From: Calonectria ilicicola
Taxonomy: Eukaryota > Ascomycota > Sordariomycetes > Hypocreales > Nectriaceae
NCBI GenBank assembly: GCA_020809705.1
Contig: CP085829.1
Location: forward strand, 2,418,001-2,482,000
Length of the DNA: 64,000 nt
Direction of reading: 5' to 3'
The notes beneath the pieces are model-generated. The model did not search any database and was not told the DNA's origin. It saw nothing but the letters and a program-made list of their open reading frames with translations. A program made the position numbers and the translations under genes. Positions 34,401-46,451 of the stretch are shown one piece after another; within the stretch, counting starts at the first letter, position 1; the number at the start of each line of letters is the position of its first letter.

Positions 34401-35560
34401 AGTAGACGAGGCCAAATGCATACGACGTGACACGGGTGGGGAAGGGCAGGAAAAAGATGGGGTGGGCGTGGGAGAAGGTGGGATGGGGTGGAAACCAGAG
34501 CATGGATGGGGATGTGGATGCATCCAAAGAATGAGACAGGAACGAGTCAAACCCGATGCCAAATGTCAAATGTCCTTCCTTAGCTATGGTGATTCCATCT
34601 GCGCTCACCGACTTGCTCCTGGAGCGTGTAAAGGCTGGTATTCCCTGACTGCGATTGGCTTACACTGACTGGATGGAAGAAATTGAAGTACGGATGACCA
34701 AAAAAAAAAAAACGGAATCCTTGACATGACAGAGACAACCACCTTTCATCCAAGGTGTGTCCCCGCCAAGACTTATTGTACTCTGCATTAAACGACGCCA
34801 AAGACAGGAAACGACAGAGAGACCCCCAATGTACAATCTCCACTTGAAAAACCACAGTAGAGAACTAAAAACTCGGCGTATGGGGGGGCCCGCGTATCGC
34901 GATAATGACGGAACCCAGGTTAGACTGGAGCTGGGACCGGGGCGGTAGTTGATGGATGATTACAGACAGTGGCAGTAGTATATGTACCCCATCGTGACCC
35001 GTCCCGAGTTTCCGTCGTTTAAAAACTCGGGTTTCCCGCCTAGCTTTTGCTGCTTGCACTCGTGTCTTGTCTCTGACGACCGCCCATCTCCAGTAACCCT
35101 TTTTTTCTTCTCATAAACTTGTTGCTCTGTGGACTTCTGGGGCGTCGGTTTGACTCAGTAACCCCAACCAATTCTTCGCTTTTTTAGTCGACAGGGGTCT
35201 CGTTTACATCGTCTCAGCGTTTCCTTTCTAGACACACGGCGCGATCCATCTTACCAGGTGTGGTGTTTATCATCGTGGTCCATCTCATCTCACCTCATCC
35301 CAAAGCACGGATCACCAGTTTCTTTCCCGGCACGCACCCATCCATCAGAAACGGGGGTTGCAAGGGCACGCACGAGCAAAGAAACAACAACGTCCGCAAA
35401 AGCCTCAAAGCGGAGACCGAAAAGCACGGCCGGTGCCGGTTATCTGATCTGGCCTGGATCCACTTCATTCCCAATTGCGGGGCGTCCAAGACTCACAAAG
35501 GGACTGTCCACCGCTTGAAACTTTAGTTGTTGTTGAAAAATTAAAAACTCCAATTTCATC
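31408..35560. other. Gene-poor region, 4.2 kb
   Basis: This contains the eS4 3' UTR at the left and the D-LDH promoter and leader at the right. In between there are only short or antisense-overlapping frames; the longest, 33952-34608 on the minus strand (218 codons), is rich in His, Pro and Ser with no domain and overlaps another frame of similar length. Several poly-A/T runs occur. A TGACTCA motif lies at 35151-35157, about 400 bp before the D-LDH start. I see no RNA gene. Confidence 0.5.
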
Positions 35561-37560
35561 ATGTCAGCGAGATGTTGTGCTCGCACACTCTTTGGCCGCA
35601 GCGCCAGGAGGATTGCGGCCCAACGTGGCTTCTCAACCACACCCCGGAGACAGGGTCCGGAGCCGTCCACGGCCAAGCCCGGTGAACCTCACAAAGCTTC
35701 GGGTTGGTCTGGCCTGAAGGTTTTGGCTGTGGCTGCGGGAGCGGGAGCTGTTGGTTGGGGGCTTTCTTCCAGCCTCAATGGACAGGACGATGCTAAGGGA
35801 ATATTTGGAACCTCTGGCACCCGATATGCCACTCTGGCCGAGATGGAGGAGGTACGTTCGTTTCTCAGCAACTATATCGCCACCATGAAATTGGATGCTA
35901 ACACGACTGTAGGCCATCAAAAAGATTGAAAAGGAAATTGGAACCGAGGACATCATTTCCACCGACTCGGAAGACCTTCGGGTGCATGGCTATTCAGAGT
36001 GGTCAACAGTTAACCTGGACAGGCTGCCCGTGGCCGTAGCATACCCGCGAAATACGGAGCAAGTGTCGATCATTGCACGCATTTGCAATGAGTATCGTGT
36101 GCCGATAATCCCATACTCAGGTGGCTCCAGTCTGGAGGGTAACTTTTCTGCTCCATATGGAGGAGTTAGTGTTGACTTCTTGTACATGGACAAGATTGTT
36201 GAATTTAACAAGGAAGACATGGACATTGTAGTACAGCCCAGCATCGGATGGCAAGATCTCAATGAGAAGCTGGCTCAGATGGAGAGCGGTCTTTTTTTCC
36301 CCATTGATCCCGGTATGCTGAACCATACAGACACCGCTTTTCTCAAGGCGCCATGACTCACGAAAATAATGTAGGTCCAAGCGCCAAGATCGGAGGCATG
36401 ATCGGTACCAACTGTTCAGGAACCAACGCTGTGAGATATGGCACGATGAAGGATTGGGTCATTAACCTGACCGTGGTTCTTGCGGATGGACGTGTCATTA
36501 AGACGCGAAGGAGACCCAGAAAGTGCTCTGCTGGATATAACCTCAACTCCCTCTTTGTTGGATCTGAGGGTACTCTGGGTCTGGTGACTGAAGGTATGCA
36601 ATAATTGGACGAGGCCAAACCTCAAGTCTTACAAAATTGTACTAACTTTCTCATTAGCTACTCTTAAGCTCGCTGTGGTTCCTGAAGAGTATTCTGTAGC
36701 TGTCGTTACTTTCCCCAGCATTCGTGATGCGGCGGCAGCTGCAGCAGGTGTTATGCAGTCGGGTGTGCCCATTGCTGCCATGGAAATCATGGATGAAGTG
36801 CAAATGAAGGTGGTCAACCTGGGCGGCGCCACAGCTCCTCGAGTCTGGAAGGAGACACCCACGCTGTTCTTCAAGTTCGGGGGCACAAAAGATGGCGTTA
36901 GAGATGCCATCTCGCGTGTAAAGAAGATTACAGCCGCTAACAAGGGCGGCGCATTCGAGTTTGCACGAGATGAGCGGGAGCAGAAGCTGCTGTGGTCAGC
37001 GCGAAAGGAATCCCTTTGGTCTATGCTGTCATTGAGAAAGGATGGAGAAGATACTTGTGAGTTGCCTGACAACCGTAATTGAAGTGTTTGAGATGATATA
37101 TGACTAACATTGACAAGGGAGCACTGACGTGGCGGTCCCTTTCAGTCGCCTGGCTGATATTATTGAGGTAAGTAAGAAGGAAATGGATGACCTTGGTCTC
37201 TTTGCCAGTGTACTAGGCCACATTGGCGATGGCAACTTCCACGAGAGCATCATGTATAACAAGACCATTCCTGGCGAGCGAGAAAAAGTAGAGAAATGCG
37301 TCAAAAACATGGTGAAGCGTGCATTGGACATGGAGGGGACATGCACCGGTGAACATGGCATCGGCTGGGGTAAGAAAGAAAGTCTCCTCTGGGAGGTTGG
37401 CCCTGAGACTTTGGCTGTCATGGGAGCTCTCAAGGGATCGATTGATCCACGATGGGTTATGAATCCAGGAAAGATTATGGACGTGCCGTGGATGGGTATT
37501 AAATATCCCGGGTCGGATACGGCCGTGTCATCGATATTCAAGGTCCGAGAGGGTAAATGA
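35561..37560 (+). CDS. DLD1: D-lactate dehydrogenase (cytochrome), mitochondrial FAD enzyme
   Basis: It oxidises D-lactate to pyruvate and passes electrons to cytochrome c in mitochondria. Five exons: 35561-35851, 35913-36312, 36375-36593, 36658-37056 and 37118-37560. The four introns are 60-64 nt, all GT-AG with CTAAC- or TGAC-type branch sites (for example GCTAACACG, TACTAAC). The product is 583 aa. The N-terminus is an Arg/Ser-rich presequence with a typical cleavage context (RGFSTTPRR), followed by a membrane helix (about 51-71). The PCMH-type FAD-binding domain contains [14 protein letters not shown] (about 164) and [19 protein letters not shown]. The C-terminal FAD-linked oxidase domain contains [15 protein letters not shown] and the conserved [13 protein letters not shown] (about 514-526). 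Each join restores family-like sequence, so the model is firm. Simple ORFs give only fragments. Confidence 0.95.
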
Positions 37561-38591
37561 TGATGAAATAAAAGAAAAGGCGGGCATCAATATGTATATT
37601 GTCGGGACTCATGGGTATAGGCATTATTCAAGTAATTTTCCATTGCACAAGTCAACATCTGACTCCATGAGAAATGACTGGATGGTTTATGAGTGCGATT
37701 GGATTTGGTATCAAAAGCGCATGAATATTTTGAATGGGAAAGCAGTGATGTGAAAAAAAAAGAAAGCAAAATGTGAGCCATCTGGGTTATGTTTTCACGG
37801 ACAGGGCGGTGAAGGATTCAAACTTTCCGAGATGTTGCACTGCCCAGATCGTCCCGTTTGATAAGAGAAGCTCTTTAGCAAAACCGAGGAGCTATGGATG
37901 AGGTGATTGGCCCTGGGTCTGTGTGGGCAGGAGCAAGGGTTGACATGCTGGTTCATTGGCGGGCTTACCACCACAGGGCCACCACAGGACCACTACGGGA
38001 CACGGGAGGCGGGAGGTGGGAGGAGGCATCAAATGGTTGCATCCGGCAAGCAGCCGAAATGTTTATGTCAAACAAAGAAACGAAGCTGCCCTTGTGCAAC
38101 CTCACATGCGGCAAAGCATGCGCCAATCACGGGTTTTCCTTTGCCGGGATCGAAGGTTCTGGCAATTCTTTGCTTTTTGAGCTGGTCGTGTTCGGATGTG
38201 CATGTAACTACCCGTGATATTGCGTGTTGCGTGTTGTGTGTTGCATTGAATCACTGTTTGTTTCCCAGGTGTTTATAAACCAAAAAAAAGGAAAAAGAGG
38301 CAGGCCTCTCTTTCTTTCACTCTTCTTCTTACATTCCGTAAATTGTGTTCTCTCTCACTCCTTCCTCCTTTACGTTCCCCTCTTGTATCAAATTGGGTTT
38401 ACCCACAGCTACCAAAGTAATTCAGGTCGGGCGCTGAGCTCACAGCTGCCCAGATCTGCCTGAAGCTAGAGGTAACATGCACATTGCCCCCGTGACTTCT
38501 GAATCCCCTCTCAGGACAAAAGAATTGATCTTTACGCATCGCTTTGATCTCACCTGAATTGGCTGGCTGACCCGTTCAAACAGAGCTCAAA
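37561..38591. other. Intergenic region, 1 kb
   Basis: This holds the 3' UTR of D-LDH and the promoter of the RdRP gene. It includes a short TGCGTGT-type run near 38220 and pyrimidine-rich sequence at 38.3-38.4 kb. No gene-like frame. Confidence 0.55.
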
Positions 38592-41500
38592 ATGATCTCC
38601 CCACGGCGCTCTCCTCGCCCGTCTGGACCCCCTAGCAACGCAACCAGTCGAAGTAGCTCAGAACAACGCAAAAACACGTCCCTGAATTCTGCTCTGACAG
38701 AAAGCATCCCCGAAAATGTCCGCATGTTCAATCAGTGGCAGAATTGGCCTGAATTTTCGGTAAGGCTAGACGGCTTGCCCTCTTCAACAACACTGGCCAA
38801 CCTCTGGGATTGGTTCTCTGACGAGGGCGACATTGTCTACATGGACACCTGGAAAGAAAAAGACTGCGAAACCAAGTCGGCTAGGATCAAATTCGATCCA
38901 CCACCTAAAAACGCCTTTTGGATAGATGGGAAGTACATGGTTGTGCACCCAGACCACCAGACGTATCCCAATGGACTTCGCATTCGTGTCAAACCATGGC
39001 TTTCCACGCCCCAATGCTGGGTACCGAGTCCGGTTTGTGCGGAACGCATACACCCTGTCAAGATAAGAATTTATCCGCAGAATATTCAGTTTGGGAGTCT
39101 TCTTACTCCGAGATCCATGAAAGTCCTAAAAACCCTCACTGCCAATGATGATTCTCTCAGACTCCAAGTTGACCTCAAGTTCAAGCGAGTCAGCGTTTTT
39201 TTTCTACTCAGGGTTGCATCAGCATCCGGGCAGAATATCCGGCAGTACAAGATCGACATTGACTTTGCAAAAATGAAAGAAGTTTGCCAAGTTACTTGTG
39301 CGGATGGGGGGATGTCACTCGTGATACCCTTGAAATTCGTCCCGCACTATTACTGGAAACCGCAACACGCTCAGACAACTTTCGCTGACGAGGATAAAGA
39401 TTGGGGCTCAAATGAAGCTTGGCATCGCGTGACAGACATCCTGGATGACATGGGACGCCCAATGAGACACCCTGTTGCCTTGCATACCGAGTATAATGAC
39501 CCGGGATTTATCGACATTGGCCGCTGGACAACCCTCAGATTTGTTCTACGAGAAGGTCTAAGCGAGGGTAATGGGCTCAACAAGCAATTAATCAGTGCTC
39601 TGGAAGATTTCAGTATTGCCAGTCGTACCTGCAACGATTTTGCCGTCATTTATGGCGATAAAACTGAGCTTTGGAGTCTCCTGGAACGTCCCCGCACTTC
39701 GGAGACGAACAATGCTCTCCATCTGCTTGAATTTTCCACGGCACCTATTACTCGGCTGCCATTTGAGGTGCGGTACCAGCTTGAGGTTTGCATTTCGAGA
39801 GGAATCCTCAACGAACATGCAATCTCTACCGAGTTCCTCAAGAAGCTATCTGAATTGGGTGAATTGAAGGCAAGGCTTCTGCTGGAATATCTTGACGACC
39901 AAAATGAACCGATCCAAGATCCCCTGAGCGTTTTTCAGAACCCCCAGGCCCTATCTTATTTTCCCAACCTCCGAGTCCCCCACTACTGCGCGCTTATGCA
40001 CAAGGCCGTTGTTACACCTACAACCATACGTTTCAGCACACCCTCTGTCGAAATGTCAAATCGCGTTTTGCGACGCTATAGCCATATTCATGACCGTTTT
40101 TTACGGGTCCAATTTGCCGAGGAGCATGAAAGCGGCCGCATCCTGGTGACCAAGGAGCAGAATGACGAGATCTACAAGCGTTTGCTGCGAACCCTCTATC
40201 AAGGCATCACCATTGGTGACCGAGTGTACCAGTTTCTTGCCTTTGGTAGCTCCCAGCTTAGGCAAAATGGCGCCTACTTTTTCTGTCCGACCGACCACAT
40301 CTCTTGTGATGACATTAGAAAGTGGATGGGAAAATTCAATCACATAAAAATCGTGGCCAAGTACTCTGCGCGATTGGGCCAGTGCTTGTCAACTACTCGA
40401 GAGATCAGAGGCATTTCAGTTCCAGCTATTCAACCAGTTCCAGACATTGAGCGAAATGGCTTCTGCTTCACGGATGGCGTGGGCAAAATATCACAGTTTA
40501 TTGCCCAAATGATCATTGAAGATATGGACCTGGGTGCCGTTGCCGACTCATCAGCGTTCCAATTTCGTATGGGAGGATGCAAAGGCGTCTTGACTCTTTG
40601 GCCAGATGCCAAGGGAACTGAAGTTCACGTTCGGGAATCACAGGAAAAATTCAAGGCAGAGTACAATGGCCTTGAAATTATCCGCTGTGCGAAATTCGCC
40701 ACTGCGACGCTCAACCGGCAGACTATTACCATCTTGGAGTCCCTCGGGGTACCCATCTCATCCTTCGTGACATTGCTCAACCACCAATTGAATGGCTACG
40801 AAATGGCAATGGGTGACAATAGTGTCGCCATTGGCCTTCTTAGAAGATATGTCGACGAGAATCAAACGAGCTTGGCAATTTCCGAATTACTCGAGGCTGG
40901 TTTCAAGACAAGTGAAAACCAGGAGCCGTTTGTCCTTAATGTTCTCAACTTGTGGCGATCATGGTCACTCAAGATGCTCAAGGAGAAAGCCAGGATCCAA
41001 GTCGAAAACAGCGCATTTGTTCTCGGATGTGTCGATGAGACCATGACTCTCAGAGGCCACTCGAGTGCCACGGAAGGTTCTCGAGAGAAGGATATTGGCA
41101 AATTGCCTCAAATCTTTCTTCAAATCACAAACGCGAAGGATTACAACCGCACCAAGATCATTACAGGAGTGTGCCTCGTTGGCCGTAACCCTTCGTTGCA
41201 CCCAGGCGACATACGCATTGTTGAGGCCGTTGATGAGCCAAAGCTACATCACCTCAAAGACGTAGTCGTTTTCCCAGCTACCGGAGACCGCCCAGTTCCC
41301 AATATGCTCTCTGGAGGCGATCTAGACGGGGATGACTTTTTCATCATGTGGGATATTAGCCTCCTGCCTCCCATTTGGAACTACCCACCCATGGACTACA
41401 CCAGTTCCAAGCCTCAGCAACTGAACCGTGACGTAAACGTCGATGACCTCAGAAATTTCTTCGTCAAGTATATGAAGAACGACGTGTTGGGACTCATCGC

Positions 41501-42710
41501 ACATTCTCACCTGGGAATGGCGGACAAACATGGACCGATGTCGCCCATATGTAAGTGTTAAATTCCTCAAAGTTATGGAAGCAATATTGTCTAACACTAG
41601 GTGTTAGGTCTCGACTTGGCACAGCTCCACTCCAAGGCAGTCGATTACCCCAAGACAGGCGAGCCAGCTGTTTTGAAGAAAGAGCAACAACCCAAATCCT
41701 GGCCACATTTCATGGAAAAGAAAGGTCATTCTTACCACTCGTACAAAGCACTTGGAGTCATTTACGACAAGGTGGTGAACAAATCTGTCCGGTTCAACCC
41801 AATCTGGGACAGTCCATTTGACTCACGCATTCTGAATCACGAGTACATCAAACCGAATGATGGCATGATCGACGCAGCAAAGCGCATCAAGGCGCAGTAC
41901 GACGCGTGCATCCGGAGATTGCTTGACCAGTTTGAACTTGAGACCGAGTTTGAGCTGTGGACAGGGTTTGCCATGTCCAAGCCTGTTTTTGGCAATGACT
42001 ACAAGCGCCAGGAAGATCTTGGACGTGAGTATGATGTTGTCAAGCAGAGATTTCGAGAGGCGTGTTATGAGGCTGCAGGTGGCAAACAAACGCAGATGAT
42101 TGATCGTTTTGTGGCGGCCATGTACGCTGTGACGGCAGAGGAGACGAGAGTTGCGCTTCGCGCAGGTGACCCAGAAGAGATCGGCGACACGGGCCGTGTC
42201 ATGCAGGCGATAGAATCTGACTCGACCGCAGTGCCTCTTATCAGCTTTCCTTGGATATTTCATTGGGTCCTGATTCGGATTGTGGGCGGTGGTGACATAT
42301 ACCAAAGAGCGGCCCCAGCGGCGACCCATCGGATGGACACCCAACACCCGGAGCCGGCTACCCACGAACAGCTGGAAATTGGCAGTAACGCCGTCAGAAC
42401 GGGCACGGTGCGGACCGATCTAGACGCTAATCTCCATACCCACTTGCCAGATGGGACCATTATTCACCAGGGCCAGCCGCTGACGCTGTTTGATGAGCCG
42501 CAGATGGACTCGCCCGAGTCTCCAGCTTCAAACACGGACGAAGGGAAAGAGTTGGCAAGCCATGGCGAGGAAGACGGCTTGAGTGACATTGGCTGCCATG
42601 GTGCAGAGGCTAATGCTGGGGAGAGGGAGACGAGTTACAAGACAGAGACACAGAAGGACGACGCTATGGATCTGCTTGCATGCCTCTTGGACCGCGTAGA
42701 GAAGGATTAG
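38592..42710 (+). CDS. RNA-dependent RNA polymerase (eukaryotic RNA-silencing type)
   Basis: Cellular RdRPs copy aberrant single-stranded RNA into double-stranded RNA for Dicer, in quelling, meiotic silencing or related pathways. Exons are 38592-41550 and 41608-42710. The 57-nt intron has donor GTAAGT, branch CTAAC and acceptor GTTAG; the product is 1353 aa. An N-terminal RRM-like segment (about 55-135) starts VRLDGLPSSTTLANLWDWFS. The catalytic domain has FTDGVGKIS (about 622-630) and the hallmark active-site loop SGGDLDGDDF, with metal-binding Asp at 910, 912 and 914. After the splice the sequence reads LDLAQLHSKAVDYPKTG, as in other family members. The C-terminal 150 residues are disordered and acidic. 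It is one of the fungal RdRP classes (QDE-1, SAD-1/RRP-like, S. pombe Rdp1-like); the RRM-like N-terminus favours a non-QDE-1 class, but I cannot resolve this without a tree. Confidence 0.95.
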
Positions 42711-42935
42711 TGAAGGCGGACATGTCATTGGTACGTGGGTTTTAGACTCCGTCTATTCTTGGTTGGCAGGCGCCCAGTGATGCCTAGTTTCTTACGGAGG
42801 GAGGTGGGGAATTAGACACCAAAGAAAAGCACTGAGCGAGGGGTTAGAAGAAGAAAGCAATTGTGGCAGCCGCGAGGTCTCTTGGCGTAGTAGCATCTGT
42901 GCAACATGTCCAATCGTGGATTGGCGATCGTGGTA

Positions 42936-44315
42936 TCATCGTCTAATGCACAAATCTGTTCGAAGGATCCATTTTTCACCTGCAGTCACCTCCCTTCCCT
43001 CATGCTGCATCAGTCTTGTCAGCCAATTCATTCTTACACGTATTTGGGCTCTGGGCGTGGAAAGAGAAAACGTTCCGGAATAAGGCGAACTTACGAGGAG
43101 ACAGTCATCGCCATGCTTATGCAGGAGGAGCATCCCCGTCTCAAGTGGCACAGCAATCTCCTCACGCTGAGATTTGCGGTCGTGTGGGTAAAACACTGTC
43201 TCGCCTCCGACGCACCCTTCAGCAGCCGAGGTCAGATAGAGTAGGAGAGTCCACGTTGTGCGTACAGGGGTAGGACCATCCAGTAAGAGAGTCAGGTTAT
43301 TGGACTCGTCATCTAGACCACGCCAGAACCTGTCAGCCAGCAGAGACTAAACTAGTCAACATGCAAGTTTGAGATGTTAAGACAACAGCCGTGTACATGA
43401 GAGGCGGAGGGAGGCTATGTAAATTGCGGTGGCGCTGGTACCGCGGAATGGGGATGGAAGAAGAAATGGAATCAGGTTCATGGTAAGTAGGGTTGTAGGT
43501 TTGGGCTGGGCGATGGGTGCTACAACCGTCTCCGTCCCACTACTTTGGGAGGCTAATGAACGGGAACAAAGCCCCGAGCGGGTAAGACATTGTGAGCTTT
43601 TCAGCCTAACTAGACTGGCGAAGTGTGATGACGGAAGGACCAGCGGCAGTTGAACATGTACGTACAATGGCAGTCAAAATATTGGCCTTTGGAGTACCGG
43701 TACACTCGAATGTTGGGGCTCAGGCCAACGGGTTCACCGCCCCTACGTATAAACATACATCAGCTTTTTTTCATGCAATCTCGCAACCACCAACGCAGTG
43801 CAACCGCATTGCTTTTTTTTTAATGTGTGTGTGGGTAAGGTTCCCGCCTGATGTAGGCCATCGGGGCCATGTGCAAGTGTGCCCTGGAAGGGCTGCAGCG
43901 GTTGGGGGGCTGGCGCAGCTGGAAACAAAAGCAAACCTCTTACATACCATCGGTCCTGGGCATCCCCGCTTTCCAAGAGCGCCTCCTTGAGCCCAGTCTG
44001 CTCCCAGAGGCGGCGTGCAAAGGATGGATCATCAATTTGGAACCTGTCGTTTACTCGCACGGCTTCTCCACGCTTGGGGCGGCCGGGCGTGGTCTGCAGC
44101 GGTAATGTTTTGAGAAAGCTCACATAGTCTCTGCAGAGATTGCGGGGAAAGAAGAAGGGGATGAGAACCACGTTCGGTGTCTCGGGGTGTGGTTGGGGCG
44201 AGAGATCGACGACTGGTAGAGGCGGCTTGAAGGCTGGCCAGGATGGAAGAGCAGGAGGTGGTTGGGGCGTCGCGGCTGGTGCTTTGGACGACTTGGAGTT
44301 TTTTGGTTTGGGCAT
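42936..44315 (-). CDS. 2-oxoglutarate/Fe(II)-dependent oxygenase, prolyl-4-hydroxylase type
   Basis: I join complement(42936..43004, 43095..43312, 43666..43742, 43948..44315), four exons giving 243 aa. Donors are GTATGT, GTACGT and GTAAGT; acceptors are ACGTAG, TCTAG and ATGCAG. The protein starts MPKPKNSKSSK; an in-frame TTG lies further upstream but the ATG at 44315 fits best. The jelly-roll core carries iron ligands H148 and D150 (CHYDDESNNL), the distal histidine H222 (LLHEGREVTAGEKW) and the 2-oxoglutarate-binding K232 in the P4H-like H-x-G-x2-V-x2-G-x-K-W pattern. H222 is the first codon of the last exon. Preceding strands read NPNIRVYRYSKGQYFDCH in part. Fungal relatives are soluble oxygenases of unknown substrate. 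The gene is tail-to-tail with the RdRP gene, 225 bp between stops. Confidence 0.88.
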
Positions 44316-46451
44316 TGCGTCAAGTTGAAGATGGGACGACGGGCCTTGGTGAGCAAGTAGCAACGCCGATTAGGTTTGGGGTTTCAAAATGTCTGATGCT
44401 CTGTATCTGGCCTGGCGTCAGTCTTTCGATCTGTGCGTCAAGCAAGAATACCAAGGCCGCAGGAAGCGCCAGGCTGCACCACGACCCAAGGAGGTAGGGG
44501 CTAGGAAGGGTTTCGTGTTCTGCAGTTTGTGTCTGTTACGGCGCTCGGTAGGGATGTAGTCGAGCAGGGTGGGCCAGAATAAAGTGGGTGAGACACGGAG
44601 GGAACGCTGGCCTCCGATCCGGGATGACAAGGGCGCATCGACCCCAGCGGGAGGGGTTGACTAGTACAGGCGACCACTGCACGAAGCAAGACATCGGGTA
44701 TGGTGGCAGTGGGCCGGCAGACACTGGTGAGGCTCTGATTGCTTTTGGCAACTTGCCCAGGCCGGTTGCAGATGGGCAGCTCAGGCTGCATCGCAGGCCA
44801 CATGATGGCGCTGCACGATACAGGTCAAGATAGTGCAAGGAGGGGGTGGGCGCGTGGTGAATGGCTCCTTTGATGCTGACCGCTGGTCCTTTGAGGCTGG
44901 GCGTACCAAACACATTGCTGAACCATCACTAGGCCCTGGGTTTGGTGTCGGTGTTGGGGTTTTGGATGGGTCAGGGTGGTGGTCGGCGTGGCGCTGGTCA
45001 TCAGAGGTGACCCTTGTCGACCTGACCTACCTGGATACAATCGTGATAAGTGAGACAGAGTCTTGAAAAAGCTCAATGGCGGGGTGGAGGGAGGTAAGAT
45101 CGGCCAAGCCAGGCTGCGCAACAGCAGTAGGTAGTACAGTATGGAGTAGCAGCAGAGTAGAGTAGTACAGTGGCAGTACAAGGCGGGCAGTGGCTCCGAT
45201 TGACACTTCCGGATCGGCCGGCAGCCCAGGTCCGATTGGACTTGGTCGATGTTTGCGTCTTACGGGCGAAAACAAGACGTCTGCGAGTTGCAGTGTCGAG
45301 ATTGGAAGGGGTTGACGATGGTGGGACACCCAGTAGCAACTCCCGGAATCGAGGTGCGCGGAGTCCTTGTAATTAGGCCGAACCCCGCAAGTTGCATCCT
45401 TGGACTGCTTGTAAGTAAGTGATGGGGGGGGAGGTCCGCCACCCAGTGGCATTTGGGGCACCCAGGATGTCGGAGGAGAAAACTTGCTATCTTTTTTGCG
45501 TCGGGGGACAACTAAAAAGCTCCGTCATTGGTGATTGAGAGGGTTGCACCGGGCCCAGAATCCAGGGCTGGCTTTTTGTTTTTTTTTCCCTCTCTTTCTT
45601 CTTCTGGCGTGTGTGTGTGGTGTGTTGGTTAGTGGTGTGCGTACCTCCCGATTCTGACCTGCTCGGCCTGCAGTGCGCGTGCGCGTGTGGGCATGCGCAT
45701 GTTTGTGGACGAGGGCGCTTTGGATGTCAATCGGCCATGGGACGAACAAGGGTGTTGCGGTAGTAATCTCGCATCTCATCTGTGACCTCTGACCTCTGCA
45801 GTTTGCTTGCCACCCTTAAAACATTTGGGTCTGCTTGGTGCCTGCGTCTCCCATATCCATGCTAGACATTCCCTGTCCCGTTCGAAAACTAACGCTGGGG
45901 TAACTATAGCAAAAATAGCAATGCTGATTTGCCCCGTTACGCTGAATACGCTGGGACGTTTTGGAGCCAACGGTCCAAGACAAGCAAACGGTCTAGGATG
46001 CAAGCACCAATGCCTCTTGGAAGCAACTTGTCTTAGTGCCCGATGCCTTCCTATTGTAGCAGCCTACATCGCGGAGTTGTAGTTGTCGCTTTCCCCCGTG
46101 TGGAGTACAGCCGGCCTGTTGTTGACATGACCTTGCTAGGGCCGACGCACCTACAACGCCATTGACTAGGACAGTGTAAATGGATGCGTTTCTAAGGCTG
46201 CACGTAATGGAATGGTGGGTTGAGAATTGCTTCTGTGGCAACCACACCTGGGGCCGGAGACCAATATTCGAGATACAAAGATACGGGAATAATTCGATGT
46301 ACTCTTAATACCTGGAGAGCCCTACAAGATATAAAACCACCGGGACGGAAGACGGGTCCCCGGAGGCCAACGTGAGATCGGTCCATCTCTCTCGGTTACG
46401 ATAGATCGGGTGTCAGCTTTGTCCCTTTTTTTCTCCCTTTCTCTATCCACA
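44316..46451. other. Intergenic region, 2.1 kb
   Basis: Promoter of the oxygenase gene (left) and promoter of the next + strand gene (right). There are several overlapping short frames on both strands, none with protein character. G-rich on the + strand around 44.2-45.1 kb. A TG/GTGTGTGTG run lies near 45609-45622. No RNA gene recognised. Confidence 0.5.

Noticed and set aside
33952..34608. 218-codon minus-strand frame as a gene
   Set aside because: A second 189-codon frame covers the same stretch in another phase; His/Pro/Ser-rich with no domain.
43743..43946. Read-through C-terminus of the oxygenase first exon
   Set aside because: The stretch after the GTATGT donor is not family-like, while splicing restores the HxD iron-binding segment.
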